From Clostridium minihomine (GTDB lineage: Bacteria; Bacillota; Clostridia; Oscillospirales; Acutalibacteraceae): a DNA stretch of 64,000 nt. Location: NCBI RefSeq assembly GCF_900240385.1, contig NZ_OEQH01000002.1:260488-324487 (forward strand), written 5' to 3'. Shown here piece by piece: positions 52,604 to 61,607 of the stretch (position 1 is the stretch's first letter; each line of letters starts with the position of its first letter). The position numbers and the translations under genes are program-made. The notes beneath the pieces are model-generated. The model was not told where the DNA came from, searched no databases, and saw only the letters and a program-made list of their open reading frames with translations.

Positions 52604-52645
52604 AGAAGCTACAGATTCCGTTACAATTAGGAGTCTGTAGCTTCT
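52604..52645 (+). terminator. Repeat-type terminator, copy 3
   Basis: Same hairpin as 50955-50998, 53 bases after the pseudogene stop. Confidence 0.85.
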
Positions 52646-53512
52646 TTATACACTCAAACAAGGATATCTAACTATAATAGTAAAGTAGTTGACATGGTAG
52701 TGTAACTGGTACTTTAAATCGTATTCTATCCAGGGGTATCAAACAGCCCTTACGCTGCCTTGCATTCCTCTGCTTTAAAATCTCTGAAGTGGTAAAAAAT
52801 CCCCTCTATGGTGGCTTAAAATATCCCCTAAGTGGCAAAAAACTTTCTCTCTCGTTACCCCTAAAAACGGCTATTCTATGCGATTTTTAAGCTGTTTTAG
52901 CTTCTTCTTTTTTAGCCCCAATAATACTATATCCAATATAGTGAACCTATCGGCCTGACGGCCTAGGTTCTTTTTTTTATGTATTTTCCCCCGGCAAAAA
53001 ATAGGAAGGACTTCCGATTGTTACTGGATTGATTGAGAAATTGACAGTAACCTTTAACACGGAATAGAGAGAACATGACATCAGCCTTTCACAAAGAAAT
53101 GACAAAGCATGGATTCCAAGATGGTATGGATGTACACACCTGCACCCTGACCTTTGGATTAGAATTGGCCTGACAAGTTGCTCTTGGGGGGATATCTAGC
53201 CGGAAAGAAATAGAAACATTAGAATCGGCAGCAAGGATGCGCCGTTGGAAGAATGGAGTACCCTCTCTTTTCCCCTTGTTTTTCTGTATTTGGGGTAGAT
53301 TTCGAGCAAACGGCAAGGTGTTTGCCCTCTCCTTAGACTTTGAAATTTGCGTAAGCAGTGGGCACAGGAGTTGGAATATAAGGGGTAGCGAAATCAACCG
53401 GAACCGCAGGAACAAACGCTCTGCATAGCAGTTTTCAAATAAGAGTGTTTCAGGAGGGGCTTCATATCCTGTCCGGTTGATATTGCAAAACAAACCGAAA
53501 GGAGACGGTAAC
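52646..53512. other. Gene-free stretch before the replication genes, with a terminator
   Basis: About 870 bases. It holds a strong plus-strand terminator at 52943-52978 (GAACCTA..GGCC stem and eight T) but no supported protein gene. Located directly upstream of the primase-like genes, it is a reasonable place for a replication origin, though no clear iterons were recognised. Confidence 0.5.
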
Positions 53513-54781
53513 ATGAAGACAGAAGATTCTCTTACCGTAATTAGCCGAAAGGGGTATTCCTGTGCGCTGCTGCCCGGTAGTAAGGAACAGCGAAAGACCG
53601 AACGCTTTTATTTGAAACGCTTTTCAAATGGAAAGGAAGCCCCCATTTCCAGTAAAATCATCCTTTTGATTTACACACTGTTCAGCTACCTGTATCAAAC
53701 GGATGACCCACGCAACTGCACCCAGTTCCAGATTAACCTAAACAAATTCGGGGAATTTGCAAGGATTAAAATGGACAAAGCACAGCGGCTCAGCTTTTTG
53801 GTTCAATTTCAAGAGTTGTTTGAGGTGTTTGGGGTAGAAAATCAAGGAACTGTTTTAAAGAAGGAGCGGCTGTTCACAAACTTGGAGCTATTGCCCGACG
53901 GCGTGACCCTCTATTGCGAGACCACCTACTTCAGTAAGATTTTAAGCGAAATCTTTGCACAGGTGGACGCCAAATCAAAAGAGTATATTTGGCTGCGTTG
54001 GTACACACCCATGATTCGTTCCTCTATTCTTGGAGCAAAAGATTCCAACGCCGCACTGGCGGTCTTGCTCCTTGCTGTATTGGTTGCCCAGAGAGGTACA
54101 GGCGGGAGAGCGGTTATTATTTCCCTGCGAGAGCTGGTTGAACGAATCCCAGAGCTGAACAGCTATGTTTGGAATACTTCTCTGGATGTTGGAAACCGCA
54201 GTCGAAAGCTGCGTAGATGGTTTAACCGTCTAGTGGAGGGGTTCGGGGGCAACAATTACTTTGAGAAGTACAGTAATCTCATGGAGCACTTTCAGTCCTT
54301 TAAACTCTCCACTTTTTTGGGAAGAGGTGGGAATAAGGATAATCCCACAGTCCCCCAGCTGAACAGCCCCAAAAATAAGATTGCAATTCGCTATGAGGGG
54401 TATCTGAACGCCGGCTTAGCAAATCTGCCGTCTGAGAACTTTTCCTTTAGAGCCTTCATTCCTCTAAAAGACTATGAGAGGATGTCTTATCGCAACAAGA
54501 TAAATTCTCTGAAATACTTTCTCAAAGACTATCTGCTCCATCTAGGGGTAGAGGGGGTAGCTGATGATAACTTTTGTTGTGTGCTGCCGAATCATCATGA
54601 TGCGCACCCCAGCATGCACTTTTATAGTTCTGGGAATCACCCATGGCCAAGCGTTTACTGCTTTGTCTGCAACTTTAATGCTGATCTTCTGGATTTGATT
54701 CAGGCCGTAGAAGGGGTAAGTTTTGGGGAAGCCCACAAAATTGCGGAATCTCTCTTTGTTAGAGACACGGAAGGAGAATGA
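53513..54781 (+). CDS. Replication protein with C-terminal CHC2 primase zinc finger
   Basis: 422 residues. Residues about 1-330 form a mostly helical region of a mobile-element replication protein type that I cannot name. The end (about 350-415) matches the DnaG-type CHC2 zinc-binding domain: CCVLPNHHDAHPSMHF then VYCFVCNFNADLLDLIQ, giving Cys/His/Cys/Cys. In DnaG this finger recognises template starts. The catalytic TOPRIM part is in the next gene, whose start overlaps this stop. ATG at 53513 follows AAAGGAGA. Confidence 0.8.
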   Translation: MKTEDSLTVISRKGYSCALLPGSKEQRKTERFYLKRFSNGKEAPISSKIILLIYTLFSYLYQTDDPRNCTQFQINLNKFGEFARIKMDKAQRLSFLVQFQELFEVFGVENQGTVLKKERLFTNLELLPDGVTLYCETTYFSKILSEIFAQVDAKSKEYIWLRWYTPMIRSSILGAKDSNAALAVLLLAVLVAQRGTGGRAVIISLRELVERIPELNSYVWNTSLDVGNRSRKLRRWFNRLVEGFGGNNYFEKYSNLMEHFQSFKLSTFLGRGGNKDNPTVPQLNSPKNKIAIRYEGYLNAGLANLPSENFSFRAFIPLKDYERMSYRNKINSLKYFLKDYLLHLGVEGVADDNFCCVLPNHHDAHPSMHFYSSGNHPWPSVYCFVCNFNADLLDLIQAVEGVSFGEAHKIAESLFVRDTEGE

Positions 54782-54783
54782 AA

Positions 54784-56400
54784 ATGGATTTAAGTCAGGC
54801 TCAAAATCAAAACGTTCCAGTGTTAGTGGGGTATTTGGAGTCCCGCTCTGTCGGTGGGTTTCCTGCTGAAATGGCAGGAACCGAGCTTTTCTTTTGCCCA
54901 AAGGATAAGCTGGAGGATTGCGAAATCCGTTTTCACACGAGTACCGGTTCGCTCTTGCGCCACAAGCCGTTTGACACTAATGGTTCAAACTACTATAAGG
55001 ATAAGGACAAGCCCTGCGGTGTGTTCAACGCAAGAGCGGCTCAGGAAAAGGTGTTTGCCGTCACTGAGGGGGTATATGATGCACTTTCCCTGACAATATG
55101 CGACATTCCTGCTCTCGCTTTATTGGGGACGGGGAACCGCTACTTTTATGACCTTCTGGATTCTCTCACTTCCAGAGATTGTGTGATTTTACTCTGCATG
55201 GATAACGATGAGGCTGGTCGAACAGCAAGTGCAAAGCTGCAAAACAAGCTGGCGGAAAAGGGGTTCCAAAATGTGTATGACATCACTGGGACACTTTGCC
55301 CTGCAAATGAATTGGGGCTAAAAGACCCCAATGATTTTCTAAAGCATAGCGACGAAGAGTTTGAAGCCAATGTCAATCTGATAAAAGCAGAGGCAGAAAA
55401 AGTCCTGCTGAATCAGCCCAGCCAGCTGGATACAGTCACCGAGCTGCCCCCTACCTTGGATCAGACATTTGATTCTATCCTGAATGGGATGGAATCGTCC
55501 GAAGCCCTCCCGACTGGAATACAGGAGCTGGACAAAACGCTGCACGGGGGTATCCGTGACAACAGCTTTGTCACGCTGGTGGGTGCGCCGGGAGCAGGAA
55601 AAACCGCCTTTCTGCTTGCAATGCTGAATTCTTTTGTACGGCAAAACCGAAAAGTGTTTTACTGCACCTACGACATGGCAAAAAGCGAGATGCTTCAGCG
55701 CATGATTTCTCTACAAAGCTTTCGACAAGCTCCCGAAAAAGCAATTCCCTACAGCACCCTGTCTGCCGGGATGCAAAAGCTCGCTAAAACAAAGCAAACA
55801 GCTGTCGCTGATGCTTTGCACATCTTAAGGAAGGACGTATTTCCTCATGTGACACTGCTCAATGCAGAAGACGCTCGGTTTGCCGAGGATTTGGAACGAA
55901 TGGCAAAGCACTGCTTTACCCATGGCGTGAAAGCTGTTTTTCTCATTGACTATTTGCAGCTGCTGCGCAGTCAACGGTATGCACAAGATAGCAAGACGAA
56001 CATAGAAAATGTGAGTGCAATTCTTCATCGTATTGCTAAGACATACAGTTCTCCTGTCCTTGCCATCTCTGAAACCGGAAAGCAGTACTATTCCAATGAC
56101 AAAGCAAAAGCAAAGCTTACCAATGGTCATTTCCAAAGCAGCTTCGATTTGGGCGCACCAAAAGAGTCCGGTAAGATTGAATTTAGCTCGGATATCTGCC
56201 TTGCCATTGAGAGTCACCCGGCGGATTCCTCGAAAGGAGTTATCACTCTCTTGAAGAACCGCTATGGACGAAAGACCAGCCTATGGGTGGAGTACCAATT
56301 GGCTTACGGCTTCTTTGGGGTATCTGGTGGAAGCTTTGCTTCTTCCTCAAAATCTCCCGGTAGCTCTCCGTCCCAATTAAATGGCTTTAAGGAACGATGA
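54784..56400 (+). CDS. TOPRIM primase domain fused to DnaB-like helicase
   Basis: 538 residues. A TOPRIM domain is at about 88-180, with the catalytic Glu in AVTEGVYDA (E95) and the DxD in CMDNDEAG (D140, D142). A RecA-type helicase domain follows from about 240, with Walker A GAPGAGKT (267-274), Walker B-like VFLIDYLQLLRS and the DnaB-like C-terminal block. The zinc finger that belongs to a primase is missing here and is found at the end of the preceding gene. The ATG at 54784 is well placed after AAGGAG; 54778 is in the overlap. Together the two genes look like a divided phage T7 gp4-type primase-helicase. Confidence 0.87.
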   Translation: MDLSQAQNQNVPVLVGYLESRSVGGFPAEMAGTELFFCPKDKLEDCEIRFHTSTGSLLRHKPFDTNGSNYYKDKDKPCGVFNARAAQEKVFAVTEGVYDALSLTICDIPALALLGTGNRYFYDLLDSLTSRDCVILLCMDNDEAGRTASAKLQNKLAEKGFQNVYDITGTLCPANELGLKDPNDFLKHSDEEFEANVNLIKAEAEKVLLNQPSQLDTVTELPPTLDQTFDSILNGMESSEALPTGIQELDKTLHGGIRDNSFVTLVGAPGAGKTAFLLAMLNSFVRQNRKVFYCTYDMAKSEMLQRMISLQSFRQAPEKAIPYSTLSAGMQKLAKTKQTAVADALHILRKDVFPHVTLLNAEDARFAEDLERMAKHCFTHGVKAVFLIDYLQLLRSQRYAQDSKTNIENVSAILHRIAKTYSSPVLAISETGKQYYSNDKAKAKLTNGHFQSSFDLGAPKESGKIEFSSDICLAIESHPADSSKGVITLLKNRYGRKTSLWVEYQLAYGFFGVSGGSFASSSKSPGSSPSQLNGFKER

Positions 56401-56873
56401 TAAAGACCTGCTTTCTCCAGCTCCAAACCACATTGGCGCTGGAGATTCTTTTTGTATGAAGCATTTTTTGTGTTTTGAAATGCACACGATAGCTGCTGAA
56501 CTAAAACCATACGATTGCTGCAAAAGGCACTGATTTTGGTCTTAATTTCCACTTTGGTTTTCTCTTAATTTTTTTGCGGAATTTTCTCAGCTTCTCTTTT
56601 TTTGCATTTTCCGGCTGGCTGGGCGGGGTTTCGGGCTGCAACAAACCCCAACACTGCCCCATTATCTTAATTTTTCTCTGCGCATCAGAACAGCATATCC
56701 AAACTTTTTTTGCAGAGTGTTTTAAAGGATTTTTCGCAAAAAAATCAAATTGCTTTGGATATATGATTTTGAGAGAAAAGTTTTCATGTTCCATTCAATT
56801 CTGTAGAGGCTGGGGTACTGTTTTATGGATACAGAAATGTATTACTCTATTCCGAAGGGAGGTTTGTTGCATC
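56401..56873. other. Gene-free stretch after the helicase
   Basis: About 470 bases with no supported gene. It has T-rich tracts but no convincing terminator or RNA fold. Confidence 0.5.
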
Positions 56874-57734
56874 ATGACAAGTGATCAAATTGCAACAAAC
56901 TACGCGGGGGACATTGACATCGTCAATGCTCACCGAAACAATCAGTTCTACCTCAGACTGCAAAAACAGGTGCGTAAAACCGGTAAGATTTTGGTGCTGG
57001 GGAAACGAAAAGTCGGCCATGAGCTGTCTTTGGAGCAGTTTCACGGCATCGATAAATCGCTTTCTCTGGATGTTGAGGTTGCAAGGCTGAAACAAATGGC
57101 CTTGCAGAAATATCTCGGCGCAGAAATCGACTACTTAAAGCACACCACTGCACTATGTGGAATGTATGTGTTTGAGACCAGCTGCTGCAATGTCCAGCAC
57201 AAAACACAAACCGGCGGATTTACCAGCTCCATCAGCACCCGGAGCCTACCCTTGATGCAGGCGTTTGCTGGGGGATTGTCACAGCAAACGATGACAGAAA
57301 ATCGTCACTTTCTGCTCAAGGGACTGGACGAACAGATCCGCACGGGCAAGGTACATTCGATCCGTTTGGAGCACAACAGCCGGGGAGTTCCCACACTTCG
57401 GCAGGAGGTAGTCAACCTGAACACCATGAAGGTGACTCCCCATTTTCTGCTGATAGAGGCAGCGACCTATTTGCTTCGCCTTTGCCAGAGCAGTCCGGTC
57501 AGAATTCGGTATGCCGAAGGAACCACCATTGCGACTCGTGATGTGAGCCTATGCCGAGGCTTTTTGTTTCGACAGTACCACTATGGCTGGCAGTCAGTTC
57601 TCGCCGGTGCGTGGGACGGCAAATCCGCCACCCTGCATCTTCCGGTATGCCAGAGCAATTCACAAGTCACGATTGAGGAGTTTAACCTCTATCGGATTTG
57701 TGCAGTCGTTCCGTTTCAAACAACAGGAAAGTAA
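56874..57734 (+). CDS. Hypothetical protein of the island's replication region
   Basis: 286 residues, family not recognised. Soluble, basic, with a mixed alpha/beta pattern. The first part contains IVNAHRNNQFYLRLQKQVRKTGKILVLG (in parts) and the middle ALCGMYVFETSCCNVQHKTQTGGF; the C-terminal half has RIRYAEGTTIATRDVSLCRGFLFRQYHYG (in parts). I start it at the ATG at 56874, since GGGAGG lies 10 bases upstream. The longer frame upstream is low-complexity and probably not translated. It may be a plasmid-type replication or partition accessory, but I have no direct evidence. Confidence 0.65.
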   Translation: MTSDQIATNYAGDIDIVNAHRNNQFYLRLQKQVRKTGKILVLGKRKVGHELSLEQFHGIDKSLSLDVEVARLKQMALQKYLGAEIDYLKHTTALCGMYVFETSCCNVQHKTQTGGFTSSISTRSLPLMQAFAGGLSQQTMTENRHFLLKGLDEQIRTGKVHSIRLEHNSRGVPTLRQEVVNLNTMKVTPHFLLIEAATYLLRLCQSSPVRIRYAEGTTIATRDVSLCRGFLFRQYHYGWQSVLAGAWDGKSATLHLPVCQSNSQVTIEEFNLYRICAVVPFQTTGK

Positions 57735-57739
57735 CCGCT

Positions 57740-58135
57740 AGTCCCCCCGGTTCCGCTGCTCCCGCTATTCCCTCGGCTTCCGCTACTCCCGCTGCTCTCC
57801 ATAGTGCGTACGGCGGGACAACGTTCGTGCACGCTGCTTCCGGGGGCATACGGGGGCTGCCGCCTGCTTGCGAGTCACACGGCGGCTCACGGCGGTCACA
57901 CCGTCCGATGGCAGGTTGGGTTGTTTCCGCAAGGGTTACCGCCCCGCCTGCCCTCGCCGCTTCGTGGTGTAGGGGTATCATCCTCACCGCTGGGCTACGG
58001 CTGCCAACGTGCTGTGCAAGGCTGCTTGGGGTATTAGGCGGCTGTCCTCTGCCTGTTACCGCCACACGGGGCGAACACGGGCGCAACACGGTTCGGGCTG
58101 CTGTATGTGAGCAGCCCGCTGCGTTGTATTAGGTA
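57740..58135. other. GC-rich non-coding segment inside the AT-rich island
   Basis: About 400 bases of clearly higher GC than both neighbours. Frames on both strands are open but have no ribosome-binding site and unusual composition, so I do not call genes. It starts with a TTCCC-type tract like 47680-47728 and ends with a perfect hairpin (CGGGCTGCT at 58094-58102, AGCAGCCCG at 58110-58118). Possible roles are an origin of transfer or replication, or a structured RNA. Confidence 0.5.
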
Positions 58136-58277
58136 ACTTGTTTGTTAGGGTGTACTTAAATAGACTACCCGGCTGCCTCTTGTTTCCTATAGCTTCTTTG
58201 TTTCAAAAGGTTTAAGGGGTATTTGGAATATGGGTAGCTTCGCCGTTGGTAGTATTCGGACAGATAGGAGGAATTAT

Positions 58278-58883
58278 ATGCGGGTATACGGCTATGCTCG
58301 GGTCAGTAGTAAAGAGCAACATTTAGACCGACAAATCACAGCTTTACGTCAGTTTGGGGTAGAAGATCGCAATATTATAGAAGAAAAAGCTTCTGGCAAA
58401 GATTTTAACCGACCGAACTACGCGGTATTGCGAAACGCATTGCTTCGTGAGGGGGATGTACTAGTTGTAACCTCGCTTGACCGCCTATCCAGAAACAAAG
58501 TGGACATTAAAGAGGAGTTGGAATATTACCGCCAGCAGAATGTTCGCATAAAGGTTTTGGATTTACCAACTACCCTAATTGATTTAGCGGAAGGAGAAGA
58601 CTGGGTTCTGGATATGGTGAATCACATTCTGATTGAGGTGCTTTCCAGCATTGCAGAGCAGGAGCGTGTGACCATCCGAAAGCGTCAGGAAGAAGGAATC
58701 GCCGCAGCAAAAGCAAAAGGAAAGAAATTCGGTCGACCTGAGATTATGATGCCGGAGGATTTTCCGCAGCAGTTGGAGCGAGTGAAGCGGCAAGAGATTT
58801 CTGCAAAACAATTGATGCAGGAGTTAGGTCTAAAGCGAAATACTTATTACCGATTTGTACATGAGTTGGAGCAATTATCTTAA
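58278..58883 (+). CDS. Serine recombinase of the resolvase/invertase family
   Basis: 201 residues. The N-terminal catalytic domain starts RVYGYARVSSKEQ with the catalytic Ser in RVSS, followed by VVTSLDRLSRNK; the linker helix lies around 125-150 and the C-terminal helix-turn-helix in SAKQLMQELGLKRNTYYRF. The size matches small resolvases, not large integrases. It could resolve element dimers or invert a segment; target sites were not identified. ATG at 58278 after AGGAGG. Confidence 0.92.
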   Translation: MRVYGYARVSSKEQHLDRQITALRQFGVEDRNIIEEKASGKDFNRPNYAVLRNALLREGDVLVVTSLDRLSRNKVDIKEELEYYRQQNVRIKVLDLPTTLIDLAEGEDWVLDMVNHILIEVLSSIAEQERVTIRKRQEEGIAAAKAKGKKFGRPEIMMPEDFPQQLERVKRQEISAKQLMQELGLKRNTYYRFVHELEQLS

Positions 58884-58902
58884 CTATCATTGTTTTAACA
58901 AT

Positions 58903-58947
58903 AACAAGGGAGTACTGCCTGTCAATTACAAGCGGTACTCCCTTGTT
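58903..58947. terminator. Bidirectional terminator between the resolvase and darT
   Basis: Perfect 13-bp stem AACAAGGGAGTAC with its complement; T-rich on the plus strand side. Genes on both sides converge toward this area. Confidence 0.75.
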
Positions 58948-59128
58948 CGTTTAAAAAACAGGAGAACATTTTTTCATTATTTCACCTGCAAACTTTCAAA
59001 TAACGCGGATAATATTATAAGTATACTTATAATAAATGCTTACTATTTTAAAAGTTTTACTTTTTATATCCCTTATATGACACAAAATACCGATATGTAC
59101 CGTAACGCCCCTCTTACGAGAGTGTTCA

Positions 59129-60157
59129 TTATAAAAGCTCCAAACCATCTATTGCACGTTCAATACAACAGATTATCTTTCCTTCCAGCGTTAAAGTGAC
59201 TACTATGCTTTTGGCACCTTTATATTCAGGCAATTTCTGAAACACAATTCTCTCTGGGCTTTGGTAGTCAATTTCTCTTTCAAATGAGATATCTGCAATA
59301 CTATTTCCATTGGAAGCAATCCATTTAAATTGAAACTCTGCTAAAACAGGATTTAGATCTTCACACTCAAGCCTTGACATTTGCGACTGCTCATATTTGC
59401 TTTTGGGATAAGTATCTGCAAACGCAAAGCTAATGGAATTGATGCCAAATGAAACGTTCTTCAAAAACAGACCGTTATATTCAAACATATCCGCTTTACA
59501 AACTTTTATCATACTTTTGTATTTGTAGAAATTTTTAGGGTCTTTTCTTTTTAGTAGAGTCATCAAAGTAGTTTTTTCAATTTCATTTCGGCACAAAACA
59601 TATTTTAAATTATTAGCAATTTGATACGAATTGGGGTAAAGGATTTCAGCATGGCGATATTTTCTGATTTCTTCTTCAACATATCCCTTGCTGTAAATTT
59701 TATTAAAATCCAGTTTTTGAAATTCATCAACCCCACTGGAAAGTGGTGCGCTATGCCCCGCTTGGCTTAATTCAGAAAACTTTGTAAGAGGCTCCCTAAG
59801 CAACTTTTCCAAATCAAACAGAAAAAACACAGGCACTGGGACATTGGCGTTTTCATCATTGCAATAACGGATTGCCTCGTGTTTAAATCCCTCATTATAA
59901 TATTGGGTAGGAGTCAAAGGTCGAAAATAAAACCGAACTGAGGAAGTAGCTGCACTTTCCGTCATATTAATGACTTGAATACTCGCATTATCGTTCGCCA
60001 TAGCACTTGTTTCCTGCGCTCTTATTCTACTGTATAAATACCCTGTTGATAAAATGTTTACAGCATTAGACACATCGGTATAATGAAAAGCATATCTTGG
60101 CCACCATTTTACTGAGGCTGTGTTACAGTTTTGCTGGATTATTTCTGAGAATGTCAT
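59129..60157 (-). CDS. darT: DarT-type DNA ADP-ribosyltransferase toxin (DUF4433)
   Basis: 342 residues. Family features are visible: FHYTDVSNAVNILSTGYLYSR for NAD binding (His and Asp), SVRFYFRPLTPTQYYNEG, and the catalytic Glu in YRHAEILYP. DarT attaches ADP-ribose to thymidine or guanosine bases in single-stranded DNA, which blocks replication and is used against phages. It is longer than E. coli DarT (about 200 residues), because a C-terminal extension of about 140 residues is present. It lies one base after the antitoxin gene. Confidence 0.85.
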   Translation of the reverse strand: MTFSEIIQQNCNTASVKWWPRYAFHYTDVSNAVNILSTGYLYSRIRAQETSAMANDNASIQVINMTESAATSSVRFYFRPLTPTQYYNEGFKHEAIRYCNDENANVPVPVFFLFDLEKLLREPLTKFSELSQAGHSAPLSSGVDEFQKLDFNKIYSKGYVEEEIRKYRHAEILYPNSYQIANNLKYVLCRNEIEKTTLMTLLKRKDPKNFYKYKSMIKVCKADMFEYNGLFLKNVSFGINSISFAFADTYPKSKYEQSQMSRLECEDLNPVLAEFQFKWIASNGNSIADISFEREIDYQSPERIVFQKLPEYKGAKSIVVTLTLEGKIICCIERAIDGLELL

Positions 60158-60158
60158 A

Positions 60159-61022
60159 TTAACACTCCTTTACACCATAAGCTCGGCCTAGACCTTCATT
60201 TAGCTGATAGCCCCCTAACATATCACCAGACTTACTATCCTGAATCCGAATTTTAGAAAGATATCCAAGCTGCTCTAGTAGCCGATATACCAAAGAGCTG
60301 TCAACGGAAGTATCTACAGCAAATATACCATCCGTTCGTACAGCATCCCAAATCTGATACAGCTCATCCTCAGAAACGATATGTGTTTGTTCTTTATATT
60401 CAAATATAATTCCACTTGAATATTTAACGGTTACCTCATTTTCTTCATATGAAAATGTGATTGGGAGCAAAGCAGTTTGATACGCAATATCGTCAATCAG
60501 TCCTTTAAAAGACATATCTTTCGCATTTTCATGCAGCCATGCCATCGTTTCTTTCTGCGCCTTGTGTTCCGGTATAACATCCGGCCCTGTTCCAATATAA
60601 ATATAAACCGTAATAGGAAGAGGCCGTAAATATTTTTCCATCAGTGGACGAACATCATCCCAGTTCAACTCACCATTTCCGCATCCGAGCCTTGGGAAAG
60701 CAATTGATGTGATGCTTTTTTCAGCGTAGGTTTGAACAAACTTGACCAGTCCAGCTTCAATATACTCTAATTTGGAAGGATATCTCCAATTTTCTTTTGT
60801 TGGGAATAAAAGAATCCAATGATCTGGAGAATAAAACAGCATTAGTTTCCCTGTTTTCAATAGATTTTTTTCACAGGCACGTTTGTAAGACTGAAACATT
60901 TCAGGGTATCTTTTTTTAAAAGACAATGCGAGCCCCTTCCCCATAACACCTACAGTGTTTACTGTATTTACAATAACTTGTGCGGGGCTATTAAATATGT
61001 CGCCCTCAATATATTCTATCAT
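60159..61022 (-). CDS. darG: DarG-type macrodomain antitoxin
   Basis: 287 residues. The macrodomain (about 1-155) shows the ADP-ribose loops VNTVNTVGVMGKGLAL and FPRLGCGNGELNW; it removes ADP-ribose from DNA. The C-terminal part (about 160-287) would bind the toxin directly. The ATG at 61022 follows AAAGGAG; the longer frame adds 17 residues without a site. In this locus darG precedes darT, opposite to the order in many Gram-negative darTG operons. An HTH gene lies 13 bases upstream. Confidence 0.87.
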   Translation of the reverse strand: MIEYIEGDIFNSPAQVIVNTVNTVGVMGKGLALSFKKRYPEMFQSYKRACEKNLLKTGKLMLFYSPDHWILLFPTKENWRYPSKLEYIEAGLVKFVQTYAEKSITSIAFPRLGCGNGELNWDDVRPLMEKYLRPLPITVYIYIGTGPDVIPEHKAQKETMAWLHENAKDMSFKGLIDDIAYQTALLPITFSYEENEVTVKYSSGIIFEYKEQTHIVSEDELYQIWDAVRTDGIFAVDTSVDSSLVYRLLEQLGYLSKIRIQDSKSGDMLGGYQLNEGLGRAYGVKEC

Positions 61023-61035
61023 TATGGATCTCCTT

Positions 61036-61254
61036 TCATTGAATCTGGATTCTTTCGCCATTTGGCAATACAAAACTACACTCTAGTTTGCAATCCGTAA
61101 CCATGGCAACCTGATCAAGATCATCAATTGAAAACGTCCCACGCTTCACTTTCTGACTAAATGCTTGTGGAGTTTTATTCAATCTCTTTGCAATTTCTGT
61201 CATCGTCAAATCAGTCTTAATACAAAGTATTTTTATCGGCTCATCCATTCTCAT
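61036..61254 (-). CDS. Small helix-turn-helix regulator of the darGT operon
   Basis: 72 residues. Cro/C1-type HTH: DLTMTEIAKRLNKTPQAFSQKVKRGTFSIDDLDQVA (given in parts) with the recognition helix in the TPQAFSQKV part. First gene of a three-gene operon, 13 bases from darG, so it most likely controls toxin-antitoxin expression. The ATG at 61254 follows GGGGG. ATTATTAATAAT (61323-61334), a 12-base palindrome upstream of the promoter, could be its operator. Confidence 0.85.
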   Translation of the reverse strand: MRMDEPIKILCIKTDLTMTEIAKRLNKTPQAFSQKVKRGTFSIDDLDQVAMVTDCKLECSFVLPNGERIQIQ

Positions 61255-61274
61255 TCCAAATCCCCCTTACTATT

Positions 61275-61303
61275 ATTTTAAACATTTATATTTAATATGT
61301 CAA
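61275..61303 (-). promoter_or_regulatory. Promoter of the HTH-darG-darT operon
   Basis: On the minus strand TTGACA (61298-61303), 17-base spacer, TAAAAT (61275-61280), 21 bases before the ATG. Confidence 0.8.
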
Positions 61304-61607
61304 CATATATAGAAATAATCCGATTATTAATAATTCATTTTAATTTGATTCAAAACAAAAGTTTATTTTGAAAAATGTTTAGTACCCGTAAATACTATAA
61401 ATGAAAACCATTGACCCATTGGGGAGAAGGAGTTGATTCTTCTCCCCTTGTTATCGCCTTTTTTAATTCAGTTGCAGAAGAATAAACATATTTTTTTATT
61501 TTATTGAGGATATGGCATTTGTGTTTCCAGTTGTACAAGGAGTCTGTGCTTAGACACCAGCAATGTGGTTTTGCATTGACTATTGTAAATAGGCTGGTGT
61601 AACTAAA

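Noticed and set aside
50955-52645. CRISPR array from the repeated hairpins
   Set aside because: Repeats are long terminator modules with gene remnants and irregular spacing; no cas genes are present.
57698-58132. Long open frames in the GC-rich block on both strands
   Set aside because: No ribosome-binding site, odd composition, no family resemblance; open frames are common in GC-rich non-coding DNA.
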